Source: an uncultured Bacteroidaceae bacterium
Lineage (GTDB): Bacteria > Bacteroidota > Bacteroidia > Bacteroidales > Bacteroidaceae
DNA length: 43,615 nt
Assembly: GCA_944321635.1 (NCBI GenBank)
Contig: CALULY010000020.1
Span: 1 to 43,615 of the forward strand
Reading direction: 5' to 3'
A model generated the notes under the pieces. It did not search any database, had not been told where the DNA came from, and worked only from the letters and a program-made list of their open reading frames with translations. Shown in pieces: positions 7,776 through 15,158 of the stretch. The position numbers and the translations under genes are program-made. Each line of letters begins with the position of its first letter. The first letter of the stretch is position 1.

Positions 7776-9485
7776 TCAGAACCCTATCCTGCGCCGTCGG
7801 CCGGGCTGGGCGATGGCCTCGCTTTCGCAAAAGCGGTGCAGTTCTTCCATCCCGACTTCCTCGTCGCCGGAGATGATGGACTGGACGGCGCGTTTGCGTG
7901 CGATGTTCTCTATCTGCCCGCCGCTGAAGTCATAGGCTGCCGCCAGTTCGTCCACAGCCTTGGTGTCGAGGTCGGGCATCATCGATTGCCAGATGGCACG
8001 TTTGGCCTCGATGGTCGGACGCTCGAATTCTATCTTGTAGAGGAATCGCCGCTCGAATGCCTTGTCCATGTTTTGCGTCAGGTTTGTCGTTGCAATCATG
8101 ATGCCTTCGAGCCGCTCCATCTCTTGCAGGATGATGTTCTGGATGGAGTTCTCCATCCTATCGACGGCCCTTTCCGCGCCTTCGAGCCTCTTGCCTATGA
8201 TGGCGTCGGCCTCGTTGAAGAGCAGGATGGGGGCGACCTGCGACGAGGCGACATGGGAACGGTAGCGGTCGAACAACGCCTTTATGTTTTTCTCGCTCTC
8301 GCCAACCCACATGCTTTTCACCGCCTCGACGTTGACTTCCATGATGTCGCGCCCTGATTGCCGCGCGAGTTGGTAGACGGTCTCGGTTTTTCCCGTCCCC
8401 GGCGCTCCGTAGAACAGGCAGGTGAAGCCGCGCCTCATGCCGCTGGCCTCCAGCTTCCGCAGCACGGCGTCAAAGCGCGAAGGCTCAAGCAACGACGCCA
8501 GCCGCTCGACCTCGCGTCCCTCGCGGGGATTGTAACAGAGCTGCTTGGCCGTCAACGCCGTGTGCCGCAGCAGGCCTTTGGTGGATTTCTTGCAGGCGTT
8601 GATGTTCAATTCCGAAAGCAACTCGGTCTTGGCGCTGTCGGTCAGCTTGTAGGCACTGCGGTCTGCAAAGCCGTCGTTGTTGACAAACTCCACCAGCTTC
8701 AACTCAAAGAGCGTGGTTTCTCCTTCCTCCATGAATGACTTGACGTGCCGGAAAATGTACTTCCTGTCATAAAGGGACTCAAAGTCGTGGCTACCCACGT
8801 TGTCATCATCATTGTTGACGAACAGGTGGCACAGGAACAGGAGCATCATCCACTCCCAATCCTCCTCAAGCAACGATGGTCTGTAGTAGTCCATCTTGCG
8901 GACGAACTCCAGATGCGTATTGGCGGCGAACAGGCGTTCCACCTCGTCGAGCAATGCGGCGTATGTCAGTTCGTCATCGCGCCGTTGTTCAAACAGATCC
9001 TCAAGGCAACCGAACAATTCGCTGCACGACATCGCCGTGTAGGGCTCTGGCTCGTATGGTTTGTCCTGCCTCAACGCCTCGATGACCTGCTGTGGCACAC
9101 GGTAAGTGGTCGAGCGTTCGTCCCTGCAACATCGGACGTACCCCCTTTGCTCCAGCGCATCAACGTCCTTGGCGTGCTGGAGCATCCTGATTTTGCGGCA
9201 ACCGAAGTAGGATGCAAGCTCCCCCATCTGAATCCGCGTGTCGTCGCTCCTGTCCATGAAGACGGAAAGGAGCACGCTCTGCATAGGTGTCAGCGAGAGT
9301 TTGTCGGCAACGTAGGCTATTGGACGCTTGGCCCGTCTGAAGAAGTCCGCGCTGAGATTGGAATCAGACGATGCCTCCACTATCTGTTCCATGGCGGTGA
9401 GCAGGTTGAGTGGCTTGCGGTTGTTGAGCCTTTTGGGCTTTGTCTCCGTACCGGATTGGGTGGGTTGATGATTGATTTTTGGCAT
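7776..9485 (-). CDS. AAA+ family ATPase with N-terminal helical region
   Basis: The 569-residue product has about 330 residues of uncharacterised, mostly helical N-terminal sequence and a C-terminal AAA+ module. Visible motifs are Walker A GAPGTGKTE (residues about 358-366), the pore-loop-like KSMWVGESEKN, Walker B as ILLFNEADAI near 420, sensor 1 IMIATTN, the arginine-finger region KAFERRFLYKIEF and sensor 2 FSGGQIENIARKRA. The Walker B aspartate position is occupied by asparagine (FNEAD), which I recall in related Bacteroidota ATPases. It resembles proteasome/FtsH-type unfoldases or remodelling ATPases, but no protease domain is fused or adjacent. The start at 9485 is preferred over an upstream ATG at 9539 because a TACATTTG box at 9512-9505 lies between them. 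Confidence 0.85.
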   Translation of the reverse strand: MPKINHQPTQSGTETKPKRLNNRKPLNLLTAMEQIVEASSDSNLSADFFRRAKRPIAYVADKLSLTPMQSVLLSVFMDRSDDTRIQMGELASYFGCRKIRMLQHAKDVDALEQRGYVRCCRDERSTTYRVPQQVIEALRQDKPYEPEPYTAMSCSELFGCLEDLFEQRRDDELTYAALLDEVERLFAANTHLEFVRKMDYYRPSLLEEDWEWMMLLFLCHLFVNNDDDNVGSHDFESLYDRKYIFRHVKSFMEEGETTLFELKLVEFVNNDGFADRSAYKLTDSAKTELLSELNINACKKSTKGLLRHTALTAKQLCYNPREGREVERLASLLEPSRFDAVLRKLEASGMRRGFTCLFYGAPGTGKTETVYQLARQSGRDIMEVNVEAVKSMWVGESEKNIKALFDRYRSHVASSQVAPILLFNEADAIIGKRLEGAERAVDRMENSIQNIILQEMERLEGIMIATTNLTQNMDKAFERRFLYKIEFERPTIEAKRAIWQSMMPDLDTKAVDELAAAYDFSGGQIENIARKRAVQSIISGDEEVGMEELHRFCESEAIAQPGRRRRIGF

Positions 9486-9504
9486 ATCCCTGTGTTTTAT
9501 GCGG

Positions 9505-9512
9505 CAAATGTA
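9505..9512 (-). promoter_or_regulatory. -7 box of the AAA+ ATPase gene
   Basis: The minus strand reads TACATTTG, 19 bases before the ATG at 9485. It fixes the downstream start of the gene. Confidence 0.5.
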
Positions 9513-9589
9513 CGGGCCGGCTGTGCCAACGCGCCGCACAACAGGGAGACGGACTAAAAATCATTGGGGAATATTCCCGTTTGTCCCCG

Positions 9590-10171
9590 TCAAAAACTCT
9601 TTAGCACACGGTAGAGACGCTGCACGGGCAGCCCCATGACATTGAAGTAGGAGCCTCGCAGCGACGTGACCCCGATGTAGCCTATGTACTCCTGTATGCC
9701 GTAAGCCCCAGCCTTGTCCATCGGACGATAGGCCGTGACGTAGTGCCGCACCTCGTCTTCCGTCAAATTGTCAAAGGTGACATCGGTCACGCAAGAGAAT
9801 GTCTCCTGCTTCCACCTCGCAAGCACCGTCACCCCGGTCACTACCTGATGGCTCGCACCGCTGAGGGACATGAGCATCCGCACCGCCTCTTCCTCGTCAT
9901 GTGGTTTGCCCAGCACGCTGCCGTCGTGCCACACGATTGTGTCTGCCGTCAGGACTATCTCGTCGTCGGCAAGGGTGGGGACATAGGCGGCAGCCTTTGC
10001 TTGTGAGATATATTCAGGGATTTCCCGCATCGACAGCCCGGCGGGATAGGATTCGTCAATGCCCTCGATCAGCCGCACGGTGAAATCCAATTCCAACCCG
10101 GCCAGCAACTCCTTGCGACGGGGCGAACCCGATGCAAGCACTATTTTCTTCCCTTTCAGATTATCCAACAT
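9590..10171 (-). CDS. maf: Maf-family nucleoside triphosphate pyrophosphatase
   Basis: Maf proteins hydrolyse non-canonical or canonical NTPs (dTTP/UTP or m7GTP types) to the monophosphate plus PPi, a house-cleaning activity also linked to septum control. The 193-residue product has the N-terminal ASGSPRRKELL (residues 14-24), the catalytic acidic segment VLTADTIVWHDGSVLGKP near 73-90, and DKAGAYGIQEYIGYIGV near 153-169. The DKAGAYGIQ form resembles the YhdE (dTTP/UTP) subgroup. It overlaps the upstream HAD-like gene by 11 bases and is the last gene of the 12310-9590 operon. Confidence 0.94.
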   Translation of the reverse strand: MLDNLKGKKIVLASGSPRRKELLAGLELDFTVRLIEGIDESYPAGLSMREIPEYISQAKAAAYVPTLADDEIVLTADTIVWHDGSVLGKPHDEEEAVRMLMSLSGASHQVVTGVTVLARWKQETFSCVTDVTFDNLTEDEVRHYVTAYRPMDKAGAYGIQEYIGYIGVTSLRGSYFNVMGLPVQRLYRVLKSF

Positions 10172-10667
10172 AAGCCAATTGTTTTACACACTCCTCCCAT
10201 CGTCCTTGAGAGCGGAGCAACTGTTCGACAACATCGCGAACGAAACCGCATCCTCCCGCCATCCGCGACACATAATCGGACGCAACCTTGACATCCGCCG
10301 CCGCGTCCGACGGACAGCAGACATAACCGGGCCCGTCAATGAGCGGCGCGGCATCGACATCCGCCGCGAGGCAAAGTGCCGTACCCCGTGACTCGTCATG
10401 CAGGATTGCGCATTCGGCAGTGGTGGCAAAGCGCACTACCCCGGCATCCTCCAGGCACCGCCGCATCCCGGGGGCAGTGTCATCGACCACGGCAACGACC
10501 GTCACCCCAGCCAAGACCGCCAGTTTGACCGCCAGCAAGTCGCGGCGGTCGATGATCCGTTGCAAACTCCCGTCAGCGGCAACAACCATCGAGGTCGCGG
10601 ACAAGCAACCGTCAACGGCTATCACCAAGGTCTTTACGTCGGAGAGATCAAAACTTGTCGCGCCCAT
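10161..10667 (-). CDS. Degenerate KdsC-like HAD protein (predicted pseudoenzyme)
   Basis: The 168-residue product aligns along its length with KdsC/YrbI HAD phosphatases (Kdo-8-phosphate phosphatase), for example ending in DYVSRMAGGCGFVRDVVEQL and RSQGRWE. However, the catalytic motifs are gone. Motif I, DVDGVLS in active relatives, is AVDGCLS, so the nucleophilic aspartate is alanine. Motif II, ITGG, is VVDD. The motif III lysine segment looks deleted, and motif IV, GDDIPD, is AADVDA. A phosphatase is therefore unlikely; a structural or regulatory role, or decay, is possible. It overlaps maf by 11 bases and the DUF2520 gene by 20, so it is still embedded in an intact operon and has no internal stop. 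Kdo synthesis would need another KdsC elsewhere. Confidence 0.8.
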   Translation of the reverse strand: MGATSFDLSDVKTLVIAVDGCLSATSMVVAADGSLQRIIDRRDLLAVKLAVLAGVTVVAVVDDTAPGMRRCLEDAGVVRFATTAECAILHDESRGTALCLAADVDAAPLIDGPGYVCCPSDAAADVKVASDYVSRMAGGCGFVRDVVEQLLRSQGRWEECVKQLAYVG

Positions 10668-11439
10668 CCATTATGCTTTTAGTCATTACCTCATATATAT
10701 GTAACATCTCCTTTTCACCCGACAGCAGGCTGCGGTGCTTGTCGATGACGTTTGCATCGCCTCTCGCAGCCGGTCCTGTCTGTGCTTGTGCCGGGGGAAT
10801 GGCATGGACCTTGGCGACTGTCTCGTCAATCAGCGGCAGAAGAACGTCAAACGGGATGCCCCTCCCTGCCAGCAACTGCCCCGCAAGTGCATAGAGACGG
10901 TTGCTGAAGTTGCACGCAAAGACCGAGGCAAGGTGCAACAGTCCCCTTGTCTCAGAGTTGGCCTCCATCACACGCCGTGACAATCGCCGCGCTACGTCTG
11001 ACAACACAGAGGCGGCACGCGGAGACGAATGCTCGACGAACAGGGGTATGTCCCCGAAATCGACAATCCTGCTCCTCGTGAAAGTCTGCATCGGATAGAG
11101 CACCCCGCAATCCCGCACCCCGCATCCCTCAAAGACACTCATCGGCACGCTCCCAGCCGTGTGGCAAAAGACCGCACCCTCATGCCCCTTGACCGCCTGC
11201 GGCAACAAAGATGCAATCGCACTGTCGCTGACGCACACCACGTAGAGCGCGGCATCGTCCAATCCCGTCACGTCAGTCGTCCAACGGCATCCCAGCATCC
11301 CGGCCAGCCGCGCGGCAGAAGATTGGGTGCGGCTCCACACCTGCCTGATCTCCAGGCCGGCCGCCGCCATAGCCACGGCAAGGTTGGTGGCGAGGTTGCC
11401 CGCGCCAAGGATGACGACGCTCAAACATTCGCTGCTCAT
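10648..11439 (-). CDS. Rossmann-like / DUF2520 domain protein
   Basis: The 263-residue product has an N-terminal dinucleotide-binding motif, VVILGAGNLATNLAVAM (glycine-rich loop GAGNLA), and continues with CVSDSAIASLLPQ, CHTAGSVPMSVF and VLYPMQTFTRSR, typical of the COG5495/DUF2520 family, which resembles pyrroline-5-carboxylate reductase and ketopantoate reductase folds. The C-terminal helical DUF2520 part includes LLHLASVFACNFSNRLYALA. The substrate of the family is not known to me. The start at 11439 overlaps the stop of the upstream membrane-protein gene (ATGA-type overlap); longer upstream starts would run through that gene and are not credible. Confidence 0.88.
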   Translation of the reverse strand: MSSECLSVVILGAGNLATNLAVAMAAAGLEIRQVWSRTQSSAARLAGMLGCRWTTDVTGLDDAALYVVCVSDSAIASLLPQAVKGHEGAVFCHTAGSVPMSVFEGCGVRDCGVLYPMQTFTRSRIVDFGDIPLFVEHSSPRAASVLSDVARRLSRRVMEANSETRGLLHLASVFACNFSNRLYALAGQLLAGRGIPFDVLLPLIDETVAKVHAIPPAQAQTGPAARGDANVIDKHRSLLSGEKEMLHIYEVMTKSIMDGRDKF

Positions 11440-11762
11440 TTCCTTACGAATAAAAGTATCAAAGCCCCGACCACCAGCAGGCAAGCCGGCACGACGTAGG
11501 CAGGCACGCCGGCCATCATCGGGCGGAACACCGACAGGTTCAGGAACAACCACACCAAGGCCAGCACCACCCCTGTGGCACGCTCGCTGCCCGCCAGCAG
11601 GTAAATGACTGCCGCATAGAGTATCATGTTGTCCGCCCGCGTCATCCATCCCAGCCCGTAGCGGCCAAACCCTACGAGCCCATCGACCAGGAGCAAAGCA
11701 CCGAAGACCAACAACACCAGACCGAGGGGCAACCACCTGCCCCTGCTGCCACTTGCACCCAT
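11436..11762 (-). CDS. Small multi-pass membrane protein
   Basis: The 108-residue product is almost wholly hydrophobic with about four predicted membrane segments: WLPLGLVLLVFGALLLVDGL, MILYAAVIYLLAG, GVVLALVWLFLNL and VVPACLLVVGALILLFV, ending in the positive RK. I do not recognise the family with confidence; it superficially resembles small LiaF/DUF5668-type membrane proteins. It lies 17 bases after the nitroreductase stop and its own stop overlaps the DUF2520 start, so it is translationally coupled within the operon. Confidence 0.7.
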   Translation of the reverse strand: MGASGSRGRWLPLGLVLLVFGALLLVDGLVGFGRYGLGWMTRADNMILYAAVIYLLAGSERATGVVLALVWLFLNLSVFRPMMAGVPAYVVPACLLVVGALILLFVRK

Positions 11763-11779
11763 ATCTTTCGTTTTTTGCG

Positions 11780-12310
11780 TTAGAAACCGTTTATGTGGAC
11801 ACGCTCCCAATCCTCCTCGCCGCCGCAAGCCCGCGCCCCGTCACTGCCGTGACCGACGGCAATGATGGCAAGCACCTGCAACTGCAAAGGCAAGCCCAGC
11901 GCCACACGCACACACTCGTCAGCAGGCACGCCGTCGGCAACCAACCGCTCCCTCACCTGCAACCAGCGGCTGCACAGCCCCAAGTCGGCAGCTTGCAACT
12001 GCAAACAGGCCGCCGCCACCGCACAATCCTCCACCCAGGCATCACCCGCGAGAGGGTCGCCGCAGACAGCTACGGCCAAGGGAATGCCGGCAAGCCAACC
12101 GCACCCGGCATCCAGGCAGCCGGACAACGCCGACAACAGGGCACGGTCATCGACAGCAACCAGATGCACGGCACGCCCGCCGCTCGGCGAAGGTGCGAGC
12201 AAGGCGGCACGCAGCAACGCCACAACGTCGTCCTGCGCCACATCCCGAGGCTCGAATGCCGGGCAGTCGAGCCGTGAAGCAATCAATCCGCTGAAATCTT
12301 TCATTTCCAT
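11780..12310 (-). CDS. Nitroreductase-family flavoprotein
   Basis: The product (176 residues from 12310) is a nitroreductase-like FMN protein of the NAD(P)H oxidoreductase type. Visible features are the N-terminal SGLIASRLDCPAF in place of the usual SRRSxRxF, LRAALLAPSPSGGRAVHLVAV (the APS segment lines the FMN site), and the middle segment DCAVAAACLQLQAADLGLCSRWLQ followed by RVALGLPLQ. The usual SRRSIR arginines that bind FMN phosphate are partly changed (SRLDCP). Natural substrate unknown. It leads the leftward operon to maf. A -7 box at 12344-12337 lies inside the longer frame, so an upstream start at 12349 is rejected; 12304 is an alternative start. Confidence 0.85.
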   Translation of the reverse strand: MEMKDFSGLIASRLDCPAFEPRDVAQDDVVALLRAALLAPSPSGGRAVHLVAVDDRALLSALSGCLDAGCGWLAGIPLAVAVCGDPLAGDAWVEDCAVAAACLQLQAADLGLCSRWLQVRERLVADGVPADECVRVALGLPLQLQVLAIIAVGHGSDGARACGGEEDWERVHINGF

Positions 12311-12336
12311 TGGGAACAAATCCACTTTGTGACGCG

Positions 12337-12344
12337 CAAAATTA
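12337..12344 (-). promoter_or_regulatory. -7 box of the nitroreductase-maf operon
   Basis: The minus strand reads TAATTTTG, 26 bases before the ATG at 12310. Confidence 0.45.
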
Positions 12345-12483
12345 GTCAATAAGCCGACACGCGCACCAGCACATCCCCACTTTTAGAGACCGCAGCCCGC
12401 AGCCGCGCGCAAGCGGCGGACAAGCCCTGAAAGGCAAACCTTCATCTCTCCACGGCAGGCATTGCACGGCACTTGGCCGGGAG

Positions 12484-12655
12484 CAAAGTTTGGTTGCCAG
12501 CGGGGGAAAGTTCCATGTGGCCTGGCCTAAAGTTGGTTTCCCCCGTACATAAAGTTCATTCAGAAGTTTTGTTTTTACTTTATGTCAGGGGGAAATGAAC
12601 TTTAGGTCTGACCTGACGGAATTTTAGGCCAGACCTCATGGAAGTTTATGTCAGG
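12484..12655. repeat. 22-base-phased AAAGTT element, copy B (one-unit core)
   Basis: This is the most regular copy and lies in opposite orientation to A and C by sequence match. AAAGTT modules start at 12485, 12507, 12529 and 12551, exactly 22 bases apart. Then come one 21-base core unit (12554-12574) and inverted ACTTTA-type modules at 12577, 12599, 12621 and 12643, again at 22-base steps. GGCATCATCG at 12654-12663 matches the end motif of copies A and C. The gap 12311-13003 between the divergent nitroreductase and purM genes otherwise holds a perfect palindrome at 12787-12804 and the purM promoter. Confidence 0.85.
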
Positions 12656-12786
12656 CATCATCGTTTTTCCCAATCGGTATGTCCTCATGAGCATCGTTGC
12701 ATGGCTTGTGGAAATCCCCGTAATGCTGCTGGGGACTCACTGCCTGTCGGGAAGTAGCATATCGTGCGTATGTGCATATTTTATAT

Positions 12787-12804
12787 ACCTATTATATAAT
12801 AGGT
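12787..12804. promoter_or_regulatory. Perfect 18-base palindrome upstream of purM
   Basis: ACCTATTATATAATAGGT is a perfect dyad in an AT-rich patch within GC-rich flanks, about 200 bases before purM. It could be an operator or a small hairpin; no regulator is encoded beside it. Confidence 0.45.
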
Positions 12805-12972
12805 GGGGCATTTGTCTTGTGAACGTCCCGTCGGCCTGTCCTGGCATCGGGCCGTGCAGCCCGGACCAACAGGCAGTGTGCGCCAGCCCGTGCGGCAGCT
12901 GTGCCGTCAGGGGCGGGGGAGGGGTGCGGGAAGTTATTGTGACATTAGCTGTGCTTGCAATGGGAAAAGCAT

Positions 12973-12980
12973 TATTTTTG
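12973..12980 (+). promoter_or_regulatory. -7 box of purM
   Basis: TATTTTTG matches TAnnTTTG and lies 23 bases before the ATG at 13004. It excludes longer in-frame starts upstream (12803). The -33 element is weak. Confidence 0.5.
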
Positions 12981-13003
12981 CACAACAACAAAAAAGACCA
13001 ACG

Positions 13004-14170
13004 ATGAGCGACCAAAGGTATATGATGCGCGGCGTGTCCGCGTCCAAGGAAGATGTGCACAACGCGATAAGGAACATTGACAAGGGACTGTATCCCAAGG
13101 CTTTTTGTAAAATCATCCCGGACATATTGGCAGGCGACCCGGCCTATTGCAACATCATGCACGCCGACGGGGCGGGAACGAAATCGTCGCTCGCCTATCT
13201 CTACTGGCGCGAGACCGGTGACTTGTCGGTGTGGAAAGGCATCGCGCAGGACGCTCTTATAATGAACATCGACGACCTCATCTGTGTCGGCGCGGTGGAC
13301 AACATACTCGTCTCATCGACCATCGGGCGCAACAAGCTGCTCATCCCGGGCGAGGTCGTCTCGGCTATCATCAACGGCACGGACGAGCTGCTGGCTGAGC
13401 TGCGCGGCATGGGCATAGGCGTCTATGCCACTGGGGGCGAGACTGCCGACGTCGGCGACCTGGTCAGGACGATAATCGTTGACAGCACCGTGACATGCCG
13501 CATGAAACGCAGTGACGTGGTGGACAACGCACGCATCTCCGCCGGTGATGTCATCGTGGGATTGTCGTCGTCGGGGCAGGCTACTTATGAAAAGGAATAC
13601 AATGGCGGCATGGGCAGCAACGGCCTCACAAGTGCGCGGCATGACGTCTTTGCAAAATACCTTGCCGTCAAATATCCCGAGAGCTATGACCATGCCGTGC
13701 CGGATGAACTCATATACTCGGGCAATCTGCATCTGACCGATGCAGTCGAAGGGTCGCCCATCGATGCCGGCAAGCTCGTCCTTTCACCCACCCGCACCTA
13801 TGCCCCGGTCATCAAGAAAGTACTCGATGCCCATCGCCAAGACATCCACGGCATGGTGCACTGCTCGGGAGGGGCGCAGACCAAGGTGCTCCACTTCGTC
13901 GATGGGGTGCGTGTCGTCAAGGACAACCTCTTCCCCGTTCCGCCGCTTTTCAAGACCATACAAGAACAGAGCGGCACCGATTGGGCTGAGATGTACAAAG
14001 TCTTCAACATGGGGCATCGCATGGAGATTTACCTTCCGGAACAATTCGCACAAGACATCATCGAGACGAGCCGCTCATTCGGCATAGATGCTCAGGTCAT
14101 CGGACGCGTCGAACCGTCTGACAAGACGGAGTTGGTCATAAGGAGCGAGTTCGGGGAGTTCTGGTATTAA
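13004..14170 (+). CDS. purM: Phosphoribosylformylglycinamidine cyclo-ligase (AIR synthetase)
   Basis: PurM closes the imidazole ring of FGAM to AIR with ATP in purine synthesis. The 388-residue product is the long Bacteroidota form. It contains RYMMRGVSASKEDVHNAI, the substrate-binding MHADGAGTKSSLAYLYW, the acidic MNIDDLICVGAVDNILVSST, the glycine-rich YATGGETADVGDLVRT, and the C-terminal GMVHCSGGAQTKVLHF. Start at 13004 is set by the promoter and family alignment. In related Bacteroidales purM is, to my memory, followed directly by prfA and pyrF; here the next gene, 7 bases on, is a nuclease-like defence gene. Confidence 0.95.
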   Translation: MSDQRYMMRGVSASKEDVHNAIRNIDKGLYPKAFCKIIPDILAGDPAYCNIMHADGAGTKSSLAYLYWRETGDLSVWKGIAQDALIMNIDDLICVGAVDNILVSSTIGRNKLLIPGEVVSAIINGTDELLAELRGMGIGVYATGGETADVGDLVRTIIVDSTVTCRMKRSDVVDNARISAGDVIVGLSSSGQATYEKEYNGGMGSNGLTSARHDVFAKYLAVKYPESYDHAVPDELIYSGNLHLTDAVEGSPIDAGKLVLSPTRTYAPVIKKVLDAHRQDIHGMVHCSGGAQTKVLHFVDGVRVVKDNLFPVPPLFKTIQEQSGTDWAEMYKVFNMGHRMEIYLPEQFAQDIIETSRSFGIDAQVIGRVEPSDKTELVIRSEFGEFWY

Positions 14171-14177
14171 GACAACT

Positions 14178-15149
14178 ATGGGAAATACATTCGGAGAAGC
14201 TATTCTTAGAAGCCTCGAAGATTTTCCTAACGGGGCAACTGCAAACGAGATTTATAAAAACATCGTTTTGCATAAATATTATTCATTTGGTGAAGGAAAA
14301 ACTCCATGGTCAACAGTGCAGGCAATAGCCGGTGACTTCATAAGGCATGGCGACAGCAGGGTTGGCCGTGTAAAGGATGACAAAGGCGTATACCATTATT
14401 ATCTGACGAAATACAAGGACAAAATAGATTCCAGCCAGTTGAAATCGGGAGGCAAAACGCCTAAGCCGGTCAAAACGCCTTTCCAAGAGCGTGACTTGCA
14501 TCCATTGCTTGCGACATATTTGAGGGGACAAAGCGTATTTGCCAAAACCATATACCACGAGCAATCCAACAAGAACGAGGAGCATCAGAAGTGGATCCAT
14601 CCCGACATGATAGCTACAAAGTTCGTGGAGCATGAAAACAAGGCTTGCCAAAACTTCTTCAACGCCACAAACAAACAGCGGGCGGTAGAGATATATTCAT
14701 ACGAACTGAAGAAAGAGATCTCGTCGGACTATGAACTGAAGAAATGTTACTTCCAAGCCGTATCAAACTCCAGTTGGGCCAACTACGGATTCCTCGTGGT
14801 ATTCGGGATTAGTGACGACCTGAGGGATGAATTGGAACGGCTCAACGATTCGTTTGGCATAGGGGTGATAGTGCTAAGGTCAAACCCATACGAGAGCAAG
14901 GTGCTGTTGCCGGCCAAAAGGCATGAGTTGGATTTCAGGACGATAAACAAGCTTTGCAACATCAACACTGACTTCAGCAAGTTCTTCGAGCAAATCGAGA
15001 AGCTGATTACAGCAGAAGACAAATATAAAAATGATGTACGCAAAGGCTTTGAGAGCTTATGTGACAAAGTGCTTGGGGCTGATTCGGAAATAGTGGCATA
15101 TTGTGAAGCCAAGAACATCCCCCATGATGATGAACAGGATAATGGATGA
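14178..15149 (+). CDS. HARE-HTH plus PD-(D/E)XK-like protein, HrgA/COG2958-like
   Basis: The 323-residue product has an N-terminal winged-helix resembling the HARE-HTH domain (residues about 4-78: FGEAILRSLEDFPNGATANE, then GKTPWSTVQAIAGDFI, and RVGRVKDDKGVYHYYL). A basic linker follows. The C-terminal half looks like a degenerate nuclease fold: HPDMI (D143), VEIYSYELKK (E176-x-K178) and CYFQAVSNSSWANYGFLVV, the pattern of COG2958/HrgA proteins. HrgA genes are known from Helicobacter as neighbours or replacements of type II restriction genes. Its function here is inferred: modified-DNA recognition or a restriction accessory. It starts 7 bases after purM, ends 9 bases before prfA, and is visibly AT-richer than both. 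Confidence 0.7.
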   Translation: MGNTFGEAILRSLEDFPNGATANEIYKNIVLHKYYSFGEGKTPWSTVQAIAGDFIRHGDSRVGRVKDDKGVYHYYLTKYKDKIDSSQLKSGGKTPKPVKTPFQERDLHPLLATYLRGQSVFAKTIYHEQSNKNEEHQKWIHPDMIATKFVEHENKACQNFFNATNKQRAVEIYSYELKKEISSDYELKKCYFQAVSNSSWANYGFLVVFGISDDLRDELERLNDSFGIGVIVLRSNPYESKVLLPAKRHELDFRTINKLCNINTDFSKFFEQIEKLITAEDKYKNDVRKGFESLCDKVLGADSEIVAYCEAKNIPHDDEQDNG

Positions 15150-15158
15150 GGAACTAAA

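Noticed and set aside
9567..9578. GGGAATATTCCC palindrome after maf as a terminator
   Set aside because: A 12-base dyad without a loop or T run; it could be chance or a weak operator.
12648..13007. Possible 119-residue membrane protein upstream of purM
   Set aside because: It starts inside the phased repeat, runs through the palindrome and the purM promoter, and ends past the purM start. It has hydrophobic stretches but no family resemblance.
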